This document shows, in pieces, positions 1 through 7,487 of a stretch of 64,000 nucleotides of DNA. Under the pieces are notes generated by a model. That model made no database searches and had not been told where the DNA came from. It worked only from the letters and a program-made list of their open reading frames with translations. The translations under genes were made by a program, and so were the position numbers. Within the stretch, counting starts at the first letter, position 1. Each line of letters starts with the position of its first letter. Origin of the DNA: Sinorhizobium fredii USDA 205 (lineage in GTDB: Bacteria > Pseudomonadota > Alphaproteobacteria > Rhizobiales > Rhizobiaceae); the NCBI RefSeq assembly GCF_001461695.1, contig NZ_AUTC01000055.1, positions 62,001 to 126,000 on the forward strand, read 5' to 3'.

Positions 1-310
1 GTTCTCCGATGTCGTGCTCGAGCCACATCGACTCGGCGTATCGTCCAACCACATCGTAAGATACTCCAAGGCCGTCGAGCACGTTCCTGGCTTCCTTGAC
101 CGCCCTGCCAAGGTCCTCGATGTCGCTGGCCCTTTCGTCGAGCCAGGCCGCCGACATGGCGGCAAAGTCTCCCACCGGAGGCAAGGTGGCGATCTTGATA
201 GGCAGAACCGAGAGATGCGCACCGTCCGATGCGCAAAGATTTGCTGCTGCCCGAAGGTCACTTTCGAACTGGCTGACGCCAACGACAAGGAGAATGGTTT
301 TGTAGGACAT
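1..310 (-). CDS. Universal stress protein family (UspA-like), 3' end outside window
   Basis: The gene reads leftward from an ATG at 308-310 and runs off the window edge, so only about 103 N-terminal residues are visible. The start (MSYKTILLVVGVSQFESDLR) has the hydrophobic first beta strand typical of UspA-fold proteins. A helix and a second strand follow (HLSVLPIKIA), as expected for a Usp domain. The ATP-binding G-2X-G-9X-G motif would lie beyond the visible part, so nucleotide binding cannot be judged. Usp genes are common beside anaerobic-respiration genes in rhizobia and are often under FNR/FixK control. It lies downstream of the ubiTUV group on the same strand. The family call is fairly secure; the role is inferred from context only. 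Confidence 0.75.
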   Translation of the reverse strand, partial: MSYKTILLVVGVSQFESDLRAAANLCASDGAHLSVLPIKIATLPPVGDFAAMSAAWLDERASDIEDLGRAVKEARNVLDGLGVSYDVVGRYAESMWLEHDIGE

Positions 311-404
311 GGTTGGGTCTCCCGAAGCCTGAGCCTGGAATGCAATTTACTTCCCGGTAACGACGTCGACATTGATCGGGGTCAACAACGCCCATTGGTC
401 GCTG

Positions 405-593
405 TTACAGGCGAGACCGGAGAGGCGGGATCCTGTCGTGAAAGACCACGGATCGTCCGTCGCCGCATGCCGGCCGTCCCGCATCCTCCTGCAACGCGTC
501 GAGGAGGAAGCTCATCTCGCCGAGCCCAGGGGATTGCGACATGACGACATCCAACGCCGCGTCCCGCCAACGATTGCGCTTCGAGCGGTCCAT
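405..593 (-). CDS. Small hypothetical protein at the end of the ubiTUV operon; reading frame uncertain
   Basis: The ATG at 591-593 is preceded by GAAAGG at a good distance (9 nt), and the frame gives 62 residues beginning MDRSKRNRWRDAALDVV. I do not recognise the family. The first 40 residues look like ordinary protein with helical stretches. From about 485 leftward a different frame looks more protein-like. It holds a phrase with DDPWSFTTGSRLSGLACNSD and ends at a TAA at 347-349. Either the gene carries a frameshift (true extent 347-593) or two short frames overlap. It is on the same strand as ubiV and the gene at 706-1059, and is probably in the same transcript. Confidence 0.4.
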   Translation of the reverse strand: MDRSKRNRWRDAALDVVMSQSPGLGEMSFLLDALQEDAGRPACGDGRSVVFHDRIPPLRSRL

Positions 594-705
594 GGAAAAC
601 ACCCTTTCACCGTTCAGTCTTCGCTCGTCGGCGGCTGGTGCGCGCCGGCGGCTCGATCGATCTCCGACTGAGTCTCCGGAGCCAACTGCAACTGACGCGC
701 CTGTT

Positions 706-1059
706 TCAGCAGATTTGACGCCAGCTCCGCTGCGCGATATCGCCGAAAAGCAGTCCGGCTTCCGCGATCATGCCTTCGTCGAGTGCGCCGGGTTCGTTCG
801 GATTGAAATCGCCGAGCAGCACAAGCAGCGCCTCGATTCGTCGCCGCTGGTTGTCCGCGAGACCGAGGAGGCGCTCCGTGATTCGGGCACCTTCAAGTCT
901 CTCGAGGTCGCGCAGCGCCTCCTCCATTCGGTCGCGGCATTCGCAGTCGGCCGCGCCGTTCAGCATGACGCCACGCATCCGCTTGACTGCGCGACTGATT
1001 TCTTCGCTGGTTTGGGCGAAAGCCGATGCGATCGCGGTTGCAGCGTCGTTCGGTCTCAT
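706..1059 (-). CDS. Hypothetical helical protein translationally coupled to ubiV
   Basis: This 117-residue frame starts with an ATG that overlaps the ubiV stop (ATGA, 1056-1059), a sign of translational coupling. The protein is soluble and rich in charged helices (for example RMEEALRDLERLEGARITER), with one Cys pair CEC near residue 39. I recognise no family. Just before its stop the frame may be broken. In the neighbouring frame the sequence continues as AAELASNLLKQARQLQ and ends at 614, and 614-1059 is one base short of whole codons. The true protein may therefore be about 148 residues. Its place in the operon suggests a role linked to anaerobic ubiquinone synthesis, but that is inference. 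Confidence 0.6.
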   Translation of the reverse strand: MRPNDAATAIASAFAQTSEEISRAVKRMRGVMLNGAADCECRDRMEEALRDLERLEGARITERLLGLADNQRRRIEALLVLLGDFNPNEPGALDEGMIAEAGLLFGDIAQRSWRQIC

Positions 1060-1994
1060 TCCGCCCCCCGGTGTCCAATGTTGCGGGCGCGGGCCACCCA
1101 GGCGGCGCCCTCCTGGCCGTGGTGAAATCCGTTTGAAAGCGGGGCCGCGGGATAGAGCTGCCGAAGCCGGGCAATACCGCCTTCGGCATCCGTGCGGCCG
1201 TGTAGAACGTCATCGTAGAGGCTGGCGACCGCCACCATGTCGCAATCCTGCGGCGACAGCCGGAAGCGGCTGACGCCCATTGAGACGAGGTCCAGCAACT
1301 CGGTAAGGAGGGACTGGCAGGTGAACGAAACTGTCTGCACCCCATTAAGGGCGAGGAAGGACTGACGGTCGAGAGTCTTCACCGGCAAACCGTCGGGGTC
1401 CTCGGCGCAGACGAACTGGCAATTGTCCTTGATGTGCCCTTTGGCGCGGGCATGCGCACAGCGCGCGGAAATGGCGAGCGGCATTCGCCCGAAGGCGTGC
1501 ACTTCGAACGCGGTGTCCGGTGTCCCGGCGGCGATCTCGGCGATCGAGCTCGCCGGCAGTTCGGGCGGCAAGCATATGCTCGACGCACCCCGCCTTGCCA
1601 GCAAGCGGGCCGTCGCTGCGTTATAGATATTGATGAGCGGCCCGATCGAATGGGGTCTGCCTTCGAGCAAAGCGAGGGCGGAAAGGTCGTTCGCCTCGAT
1701 CGGAAAGTGGCTGTCGGCGACCAGGGAACGCACATATTGGCTCTCGCGTTCGAGCGTCACGAGGGCGAGGGTGGAAAGGACGACATGCTTTCCTGCCGCC
1801 TCCAGCCGCTCGATCACTGCCGGCAAATGCGGTTCGGTGAAGTGCAGCCGCTTCGAACAGACGGTTTCACCGATGATCACATGGTGCACCGGCGCCTCGT
1901 CGGCAATGCGGTAGTAAAAGTCTCGCCACTTGTCGCCCTCCCAAAGATAGAGGACCGGGCCGAGGCTGAGTGTGGGAGGACCGGAATTCACCAT
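1056..1994 (-). CDS. ubiV: UbiV, oxygen-independent ubiquinone hydroxylation protein (peptidase U32 family)
   Basis: UbiV forms a complex with UbiU and carries a [4Fe-4S] cluster needed to hydroxylate ubiquinone precursors without oxygen. The 312-residue product has the family's usual length. It shows the four expected cluster cysteines at residues 46, 179, 192 and 196, with C-x12-C-x3-C spacing in the last three as in E. coli UbiV. It lies four bases downstream of ubiU and overlaps the next small gene by ATGA, so the genes form one operon. No signal peptide is visible; the protein should be cytoplasmic. Assignment rests on cysteine spacing and on the ubiT-ubiU-ubiV order, which is distinctive. 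Confidence 0.93.
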   Translation of the reverse strand: MVNSGPPTLSLGPVLYLWEGDKWRDFYYRIADEAPVHHVIIGETVCSKRLHFTEPHLPAVIERLEAAGKHVVLSTLALVTLERESQYVRSLVADSHFPIEANDLSALALLEGRPHSIGPLINIYNAATARLLARRGASSICLPPELPASSIAEIAAGTPDTAFEVHAFGRMPLAISARCAHARAKGHIKDNCQFVCAEDPDGLPVKTLDRQSFLALNGVQTVSFTCQSLLTELLDLVSMGVSRFRLSPQDCDMVAVASLYDDVLHGRTDAEGGIARLRQLYPAAPLSNGFHHGQEGAAWVARARNIGHRGAE

Positions 1995-1998
1995 CGCG

Positions 1999-2976
1999 TT
2001 ACCTCCAGCGCTTTTCGTAGGCGCCGGACGTCGTGCGCTGCCCCTCGCTCAACAGCCTGAGGCGGGCAAGCAGGGGCCGGCGGTGCTCGGGTTTAGCATC
2101 GAGTGCCTTGCGCAGCGTCGAGACGACTTCGGCGACATAGGCCTTGCCGCGCTGCCGGCCCTCGATCTTGAGCGCGCTGACGCCCGCCTCTCTCAGAGCG
2201 TCGATCTGGTCCATGACGTCGAGGGAAACCGGATCCTCGAAGGCATAGCCGCTAGCATCGGCGATATCGAAGCGGCCCTTGCAGAGCGTCGGGTAGCCGG
2301 CCGCTTCCTCGCGCGGAAAGCGGTTGATCGTATAGGACCCGAGCTCCGAGACGAGGTCGCCGCCATCCTGCCGATAGCGCACATGGCTGGCCGGCGAGCA
2401 CACACCGTTCATGTTGGGCGATTTGCCGGTAGCGTAGGAGGAGAGCGAGCAGCGGCCCTCGGCCATCACGCAGAGCCCGCCGAAGACGAAGACCTCGATC
2501 TCGCAGCGAATCTGACGGGCGAGGCGGCCGATGTCGGAGATCGTCAGCGTGCGCGGCAGCACGACCCGCTTGGCGCCGAAGGCTTCGACCAGAAAATTCA
2601 CCGCGTCCGGGTTCGATGCAGAGGCTTGCACCGAGACGTGCAGCCGTTGCTCCGGATAGGTCTCGGCGACATGGGCCATCAGGCCGAAATCGGCAAGGAT
2701 GAGCGCGTCGGCGCCAAGGCGAACGGCATCCGCCGCAGCCTCGTACCACAGGCTCTCGTGGCCGGCGCGCATGAAGGTGTTGAGCGCCACGAAAGTCTGG
2801 GTTCCCTTGCGCCGGGCATAGGAAATCGCGTCCTGAAGCTCCTCGCGCGAAAAGTTGAGGCCGGGAAAATTGCGTGCGTTTGTTTCGTCACGGAAGCCGC
2901 AATAGACCGCATCGGCGCCGGCATCGACCGCTTCGCGGAAGGCGGCCGGGGTTCCGGCCGGGCAGATCAGTTCCAT
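1999..2976 (-). CDS. ubiU: UbiU, oxygen-independent ubiquinone hydroxylation protein (peptidase U32 family)
   Basis: UbiU is the partner of UbiV in oxygen-independent hydroxylation of the ubiquinone ring. I place the start at the ATG at 2974-2976 (MELICPAGTPAAFREAVDAG) because it matches the family's first strand and has a GGGAG ribosome site. The frame stays open further upstream, but that is ubiT in another frame. The 325-residue product has cysteines at 169, 176, 193 and 232, the same positions as the [4Fe-4S] ligands of E. coli UbiU. The motifs GGLCVMAEGRC and NGVCSPASHVR surround them. It overlaps the end of ubiT by 10 bases and ends four bases before ubiV. Confidence 0.94.
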   Translation of the reverse strand: MELICPAGTPAAFREAVDAGADAVYCGFRDETNARNFPGLNFSREELQDAISYARRKGTQTFVALNTFMRAGHESLWYEAAADAVRLGADALILADFGLMAHVAETYPEQRLHVSVQASASNPDAVNFLVEAFGAKRVVLPRTLTISDIGRLARQIRCEIEVFVFGGLCVMAEGRCSLSSYATGKSPNMNGVCSPASHVRYRQDGGDLVSELGSYTINRFPREEAAGYPTLCKGRFDIADASGYAFEDPVSLDVMDQIDALREAGVSALKIEGRQRGKAYVAEVVSTLRKALDAKPEHRRPLLARLRLLSEGQRTTSGAYEKRWR

Positions 2977-3473
2977 GCGACCGTCTCCCCGGCAAGCGCG
3001 CGCCGACGGATCGCAGCCGCCGTTCGGCTGATAAGCGGGGCGAATGGTCCGGTGGCCGCGCCGAGATCGCGCGGCAGGTCGATGTCCGAGCCGTCGAGGG
3101 CATTGCGCAGCGCCAGCATCGCCTCCATGTCCCCGGTGACGGTGAGCGCCCGTGAAAAGAACAGCGCATCGGCGTCGCAGCGGCCTTCGAGAAGCGCCAG
3201 CAGCAGGAACAACGGTCCTTCCACTGCGGCATCGGTCGAGGGATCTGCGGCCCGGCGCAATACGGAGATTGCCGGCCGCGCCGGCTCGACCAGGAAGACG
3301 AGCGCCAGGTCGGTAGGCCGGAAGGCATAACGCTTCGGTTTGTGCTCGCCAAGGCGCTCGAAGAGCGTCGGATGCCGCTTGAGCAAACTCTTGAACATGA
3401 GCTTCACCGCCCCCTCGATCAGGGGAATCGGCACGACGGCAAGGGGCGCGGCCAGCGGGCGTGGGACTTCCAT
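2967..3473 (-). CDS. ubiT: UbiT, SCP2-domain lipid-binding accessory protein of anaerobic ubiquinone synthesis
   Basis: UbiT is a small SCP2-fold protein that binds lipids and is thought to present hydrophobic quinone intermediates to the anaerobic enzymes, as UbiJ does aerobically. The 168-residue product has the family's size and typical core phrases (FKSLLKRHPTLFERLGEH and then FLVEPARPAISV), followed by a helical tail. It is first in the operon and overlaps ubiU by 10 bases. A TTG-N8-CAA site centred near 3543 would place a transcription start about 30 bases before its ATG, so anaerobic or NO-dependent control is likely. Confidence 0.88.
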   Translation of the reverse strand: MEVPRPLAAPLAVVPIPLIEGAVKLMFKSLLKRHPTLFERLGEHKPKRYAFRPTDLALVFLVEPARPAISVLRRAADPSTDAAVEGPLFLLLALLEGRCDADALFFSRALTVTGDMEAMLALRNALDGSDIDLPRDLGAATGPFAPLISRTAAAIRRRALAGETVAWN

Positions 3474-3536
3474 AACTCTCGCCTTTCGCGAAATGACGAT
3501 TCGGCACTGAGCCTAGCGCGATGTCCGCTGCACAAT

Positions 3537-3550
3537 TTGAGCCAGCGCAA
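3537..3550. promoter_or_regulatory. Putative NnrR/FNR-type binding site between ubiT and ubiD
   Basis: The palindrome TTG-N8-CAA (TTGAGCCAGCGCAA) fits the NnrR/FnrN/FixK class of sites. Leftward, a start point 41.5 bases from its centre falls near 3502, leaving a 29-base leader for ubiT. Rightward, the same geometry falls on the ubiD ATG itself, so the site more likely serves ubiTUV than ubiD. Sites of the same form precede the nor, hemN, nirK/nnrS, azu and nap genes in this window. Confidence 0.65.
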
Positions 3551-3584
3551 AGACAGAAGTGGTTTCGCGGGCGAGACAGCGCGC

Positions 3585-5093
3585 ATGAATCGCGCAGAGT
3601 CACCCATTCGCCGCTTTTCCGGGCTTCAGGAATTCGCCGCCATGCTCGAGCAGCGCGGCCGGTTGCGCCGCATATCGCGACCCGTTTCGCTCGTGCATGA
3701 GGTGACGGAGATCCACCGGCGCGTGCTCAAATCAGAGGGGCCGGCATTGCTCTTCGAGAACCCGGTCGATGCCTCCGGCCGCCTTTGCGACATGCCGCTT
3801 CTCGTCAATCTCTTCGGCACGCAAGAGAGGATCGAGTGGGGATTCGGCCTTCCGACAGGCGGGCTGCCGGCGCTGGCGGATATGCTGGCGGAGCTGCGCG
3901 AACCGAGACCGCCGCAATCGGTGAAGGATGCCTGGAGCAAGCTGCCGCTGTTGAAAGCCGCGGTCGCGATGCGGCCGCGAAGCGTGGCACGGCCGCCGGT
4001 GCAGGAGATGGTGTGGCGCGGTGCGGAAGTGGACCTGGCGCGTCTGCCGATCCAATGGTGCTGGCCGGGCGAGCCCGCGCCGCTCGTCACCTGGCCGCTG
4101 GTGATCACCCGTGCGCCGGACGATCCGAGCGACGTCAATGTCGGCATCTACCGCATGCAGGTGCTCGGCCCGAACCGGCTCGTCCTGCGGTGGCTGGCGC
4201 ATCGCGGCGGCGCCCGCCACCATCGCTTATGGCAGCAACGCGGCGAGGACATGCCGGTGGCGGTCGCGATCGGTGCCGATCCGGCGACGATCCTTGCGGC
4301 GGTGATGCCCTTGCCCGAGAATATGAGCGAGCTCAATTTCGCCGGACTGTTGAAGGCCGAGCGGCCGCAGGTCGCCCCGGCGATCACCGTTCCGCTGTCG
4401 GTCCCGGCCACGGCCGAGATTGTCTTGGAGGGCATTGTCTCGGCTGAGGAGACTGCCGAAGAAGGTCCCTACGGCGACCACACGGGCTATTACAACTCCG
4501 TCGAGCGCTTTCCGGTGATGACGCTGTCGGCCATCACCATGCGCCGCAAGCCCTACTATCTTTCGACCTATACGGGCCGCCCGCCGGATGAGCCGTCGAA
4601 GCTCGGCGAGGCGATGATGGAGCTCTTCCTGCCGCTGGTGAAGCGGCAATTCCCGGAAATCGTCGACCTCTACCTGCCGCCGGAGGCGTGCTCGTACAGG
4701 GCCATGGTGGTCTCGCTCGACAAGCGATATCCGGGTCAGGCGAAGCGGATCATGATGGGCCTGTGGTCGATGCTGCCGCAATTCACCTACACCAAGCTGA
4801 TCATCGCCGTCGACCCGGATATCGACGTCAGGAATTGGGCCGACGTCATCTGGGCGCTTTCGACCCGCTTCGACGCCAGCCGCGATGTCACCATCCTCAA
4901 CGACACGCCCATCGACTATCTCGATTTCGCCTCGCCAAAGCCCGGCCTCGGCGGCAAGCTAGGGCTGGATGCGACCCGCAAGCTCGGGGCCGAGACGGAG
5001 CGCGAGTGGGGACGTGTTCTCGAAATGCCCGCGGAGATCGTCAGCCGGGTCGATCGCCTGTGGGGGGAACTGGGCCTCGGGCAAAGTTCATGA
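3585..5093 (+). CDS. ubiD: UbiD-family decarboxylase (prenylated-FMN dependent)
   Basis: UbiD removes the carboxyl group from 4-hydroxy-3-polyprenylbenzoate in ubiquinone synthesis, using prenylated FMN made by UbiX. The 502-residue product matches the family length. It shows typical phrases: an N-terminal FAAMLEQRGRLRRI segment, EMVWRGAEVDLARLPIQ, and the catalytic-region motif EEGPYGDHTGYY. I start at 3585 because the alignable N-terminus begins just after it; the frame is open further upstream, but that overlaps ubiT on the other strand. The ribosome site is weak. It is divergent from ubiTUV, which strengthens a ubiquinone role over other UbiD-family decarboxylases. A second ubiD copy elsewhere is possible. 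Confidence 0.88.
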   Translation: MNRAESPIRRFSGLQEFAAMLEQRGRLRRISRPVSLVHEVTEIHRRVLKSEGPALLFENPVDASGRLCDMPLLVNLFGTQERIEWGFGLPTGGLPALADMLAELREPRPPQSVKDAWSKLPLLKAAVAMRPRSVARPPVQEMVWRGAEVDLARLPIQWCWPGEPAPLVTWPLVITRAPDDPSDVNVGIYRMQVLGPNRLVLRWLAHRGGARHHRLWQQRGEDMPVAVAIGADPATILAAVMPLPENMSELNFAGLLKAERPQVAPAITVPLSVPATAEIVLEGIVSAEETAEEGPYGDHTGYYNSVERFPVMTLSAITMRRKPYYLSTYTGRPPDEPSKLGEAMMELFLPLVKRQFPEIVDLYLPPEACSYRAMVVSLDKRYPGQAKRIMMGLWSMLPQFTYTKLIIAVDPDIDVRNWADVIWALSTRFDASRDVTILNDTPIDYLDFASPKPGLGGKLGLDATRKLGAETEREWGRVLEMPAEIVSRVDRLWGELGLGQSS

Positions 5094-5118
5094 GCAGCCG
5101 GAAGCCCGCAATTTGCGG

Positions 5119-5805
5119 TTAGAAAGCAGTCGCCAAAAGCAAGGGGTCGGCATAGAACAGCGCAGCATGGCCGCCCGCGAGCAGCCACAGCGTGAGGGCC
5201 GCGGTCGCCACGGCTGCGAAGGCGAGCGGCCGATCGCCTCTGATGCGAGTGCGTCCGGAGAGCACCGCCGCGAAAGGCAGGATCGACGTCGCCGCGGCCT
5301 CTCGTGACCATTTTTCCCCGAGCCGTCGGCGCGCACGCTTCTCCAGCATCGGTATGCTGGCGAGCGCGAACAGCGCGAAGCCCCCGAAGAGGATCAGCGA
5401 GCGCAGGTCACCATTGGCGACCAGATGGCCGAGCGCCCAGATGGCGAAGCCCCAGAGAACAGGATGTCGGGTGATCGCCACGATTGCGCCAGGCATCGCG
5501 CCCTGGCGGATCGAGGCCGACAGCGGGTTGACGCTGAAGAGCCCAGCGACCACGAGAAAGACACCGGTCGGGGCGGCGATCAGCGTGACCCAGGCCTGCC
5601 AGGCCGCCGGGTCCCAAAGAGGAATGTAGTCGACGTTCAACGCCGAGTAGAACACCCAGCCGAGGACGAGGATAGAGACGAGCGAATAGAGCGAGAAATA
5701 GGTCGCCCTGCCGAGGCGTGCTATCAGCCGCTCGCGAATGGCGGGCATCGCCGGAATGGAGTGGAGGAGCAGAAAAACGAACAGCGCCAGTAAGAATTCA
5801 GCCAT
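5119..5805 (-). CDS. nnrU: NnrU-family integral membrane protein
   Basis: NnrU is a polytopic membrane protein first found next to nitrite and NO reductase genes in Rhodobacter; its exact job is unknown, but it affects NO-related expression. This 228-residue product has about six hydrophobic segments and the family-like phrases RHPVLWGFAIWALGHLVANGD and LHSIPAMPAIRERL. It lies between ubiD, with which it converges, and two small genes leading back to the nor promoter. A GAGGC ribosome site precedes the ATG. It is probably cotranscribed with the genes at 5848-6365 from the NnrR-type site near 6420. Confidence 0.85.
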   Translation of the reverse strand: MAEFLLALFVFLLLHSIPAMPAIRERLIARLGRATYFSLYSLVSILVLGWVFYSALNVDYIPLWDPAAWQAWVTLIAAPTGVFLVVAGLFSVNPLSASIRQGAMPGAIVAITRHPVLWGFAIWALGHLVANGDLRSLILFGGFALFALASIPMLEKRARRRLGEKWSREAAATSILPFAAVLSGRTRIRGDRPLAFAAVATAALTLWLLAGGHAALFYADPLLLATAF

Positions 5806-5847
5806 CTGAATTTGCCTCGGAGCTGACCAGAAATGCCCCGCTCCATT

Positions 5848-6195
5848 CTAGTGTGATGTCTTCGACCGCCGCATCGCTTCGATCGTCGCCTGGTCCGCAG
5901 CGACGTGGCGGCGCAGCCCATCGAGAAAGACGCGCAGCATAGAGTCGATCGCCTCCCAGGCAAACTTGCTTCTCCCCGATGCAGCCCCCTGGAGCGTCGC
6001 GGCGAGATGCTTGTGCGAGGGCTTTTCGACCGTCTCGACAAGATGCAAGGCCGATATCTGCGTCGCGGTCGCGATGCAATGCGCCCGGTCCATGCGGCCG
6101 GCGATCGAATCGACGATGGCCTCTACTGCATCACAGAGGGCGAGCAACTCGCGATATCTTGCCTGAAGGCTGTCGAGCGGCGCGGGCGGGACCAA
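5848..6195 (-). CDS. Hypothetical protein between nnrT and nnrU
   Basis: This 115-residue frame starts with TTG (M in MVPPAPLDSLQARYRELLAL), preceded by GGGAG just after the nnrT stop. No ATG is available before residue 35. The product is soluble and helical, with two cysteines (residues about 21 and 40) and several histidines (TATQISALHLVETVEKPSHKHL). I recognise no family. Its position inside the nnrT-nnrU unit suggests a denitrification-linked role and coexpression under NnrR. It could be a small sensor or assembly factor; nothing in the sequence decides this. Confidence 0.6.
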   Translation of the reverse strand: MVPPAPLDSLQARYRELLALCDAVEAIVDSIAGRMDRAHCIATATQISALHLVETVEKPSHKHLAATLQGAASGRSKFAWEAIDSMLRVFLDGLRRHVAADQATIEAMRRSKTSH

Positions 6196-6209
6196 TGATC
6201 TTTACTCCC

Positions 6210-6365
6210 TCATCGGTCGATGAACAGGACGGCGGCGCAGGCGACGGATGCCAGCACGGCGGCGACGGTGCCGGTGCGTTGCAGGACGCCCATCCGGTAG
6301 AGCACCAGGGAGAAGATGATGATGATCGGGGTGGCGACCGAGAGGCCGATCTGTGCGTCGTTCAT
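6210..6365 (-). CDS. nnrT: NnrT-like small membrane protein
   Basis: This is a 51-residue reading frame starting MNDAQIGLSVATPIIIIFSL, with an ATG at 6363-6365 and a GGAG ribosome site. It has two hydrophobic segments separated by YRMGVLQRTGT. Small two-helix proteins called NnrT sit upstream of NnrU in Rhodobacter denitrifiers, and gene order and size match here. The function is unknown; in Rhodobacter the pair is needed for normal nitrite and NO reductase expression. A TTG-N8-CAA site centred near 6419 lies about 54 bases upstream of the start, so control by NnrR is likely. Family assignment rests on size and position rather than a clear motif. Confidence 0.65.
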   Translation of the reverse strand: MNDAQIGLSVATPIIIIFSLVLYRMGVLQRTGTVAAVLASVACAAVLFIDR

Positions 6366-6412
6366 GGCGATCTCCGTTTTCACGGAACATAGCGGGACGG
6401 CTGGACTGGTCT

Positions 6413-6426
6413 TTGATCAAGAGCAA
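6413..6426. promoter_or_regulatory. Putative NnrR-type site between nnrT and norE
   Basis: TTGATCAAGAGCAA matches TTG-N8-CAA. Start points 41.5 bases either side of its centre fall near 6378 (13 bases before the nnrT ATG) and 6461 (20 bases before the norE ATG), so one site could serve both divergent units. Confidence 0.7.
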
Positions 6427-6480
6427 AGAACCGGCCGCTCCTTTTTCCTATCCGCTCAGTAACCGATGCGGAGACGCGGC

Positions 6481-7032
6481 ATGGAAAACGCAACGATGGC
6501 CGGCGCCGCCGGCGAAGAGGAAACCGACACCTTCATTCTGTGGGTGCTGATCTGGAGCGAGCTTGCCGCCTTCGGCATTCTCATCGGCGCCTTCCTGGTG
6601 GCGTCGATGATCGCGCCGGAGGATTTCGCCGTCGCACGGCTGCACCTCAAACCGGGAATTGCCGCTCTCAACACCCTCGTGCTGCTGACCAGCGGCTGGC
6701 AGGCGGCGATCGCGGCGGGGCAGCGCGCGTCCGTCAGCAGGCGGCGCCGGGCATTGGTGCTGGCGGCGCTTCTTGGCTTCGCTTTCGTTGCCATCAAGAT
6801 CTACGAATACAGCACCGAAATCCGCTTTGCCGGCGAGGCGGCGTTTCATTCCTTCTTCGAACTTTACTTCATCCTCACCGGCTTTCATCTCGTCCACGTT
6901 GGCTTCGTCGGCATCGTGCTGCTCATCGTCGCCTGGAGACCGCGTCCGGCCAATGTCGTTCTCGTCACCACCCTCTGGCACGTGATCGATCTCGTCTGGA
7001 TCGTCATGTTCCCGATACTCTATCTGGTGTGA
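6481..7032 (+). CDS. norE: NorE, cytochrome c oxidase subunit III-like protein of the nor operon
   Basis: NorE is a membrane protein of the oxidase subunit III family that helps cells gain full NO reductase activity but is not part of the catalytic core. The 183-residue product has five to six hydrophobic segments and subunit III phrases (LWVLIWSELAAFGILIGAF, then FHLVHVGFVGI and LWHVIDLVWIVMF). I prefer the ATG at 6481 because GGAG lies seven bases upstream; an in-frame ATG at 6466 has no clear site. It heads norEFCBQD and ends five bases before norF. Confidence 0.9.
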   Translation: MENATMAGAAGEEETDTFILWVLIWSELAAFGILIGAFLVASMIAPEDFAVARLHLKPGIAALNTLVLLTSGWQAAIAAGQRASVSRRRRALVLAALLGFAFVAIKIYEYSTEIRFAGEAAFHSFFELYFILTGFHLVHVGFVGIVLLIVAWRPRPANVVLVTTLWHVIDLVWIVMFPILYLV

Positions 7033-7037
7033 ATAGG

Positions 7038-7328
7038 ATGACCGATCGCACCCCCCGACAGTTGACGAACACCTGGATCATCCTCGTCCTGATGGTTCTT
7101 GCTGGTCTGCTGCTTTCGCTTAAAGTCCAGAACTCTGCCGCCCCACTGGTTCTCACGCTCGGCTTCCTGATGCTCGCGGTCCTGAAGGCCCGTCTCGTCG
7201 TGCTGGATTTTCTCGGCCTGCGTTCCGGCCCGCGGGTCTTGCGGGTCGGCCTTATCGCCTGGCCGCTCTTCTTTTCGCTTGCCGCTGCGGCAAAAGCTCT
7301 CATCGCATCCGTTTCTCACGTCGGTTGA
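7038..7328 (+). CDS. norF: NorF, small membrane protein of the nor operon
   Basis: NorF is a small membrane protein found after norE in several denitrifiers and needed for full NO reductase function. The 96-residue product starts MTDRTPRQLTNTWIILVLMV, has three hydrophobic segments and carries the phrase LKARLVVLDFLGLRSGPR, close to the cytochrome c oxidase subunit IV-like family. It begins five bases after norE, with an AGG ribosome site in the gap. A separate NnrR-type site lies between norF and norC, so norC may also have its own promoter. Confidence 0.8.
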   Translation: MTDRTPRQLTNTWIILVLMVLAGLLLSLKVQNSAAPLVLTLGFLMLAVLKARLVVLDFLGLRSGPRVLRVGLIAWPLFFSLAAAAKALIASVSHVG

Positions 7329-7347
7329 ACGGCTCTTCGCCGCTTGT

Positions 7348-7361
7348 TTGCCGAAACGCAA
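7348..7361 (+). promoter_or_regulatory. Putative NnrR-type site upstream of norC
   Basis: TTGCCGAAACGCAA fits TTG-N8-CAA. A start point 41.5 bases downstream falls near 7396, giving a leader of about 90 bases before norC. It implies a second NO-responsive promoter inside the nor operon. Confidence 0.65.
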
Positions 7362-7487
7362 AGACCGGCCGCGTGCAAACCTTAGAAGGGATCGCGTTTA
7401 CCGGTGGGCGGGGGACTCCGCGGCCGACCGGCGGGAATTGCGCAGGTCCGCGTGATTGCGGCCTCCGGGAATCGAAAGGACCATGGG

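Noticed and set aside
3537..3550. Same NnrR-type site as the activator of ubiD
   Set aside because: The usual spacing would put the transcription start on the ubiD ATG; a leaderless transcript is possible but less likely than control of ubiT alone.
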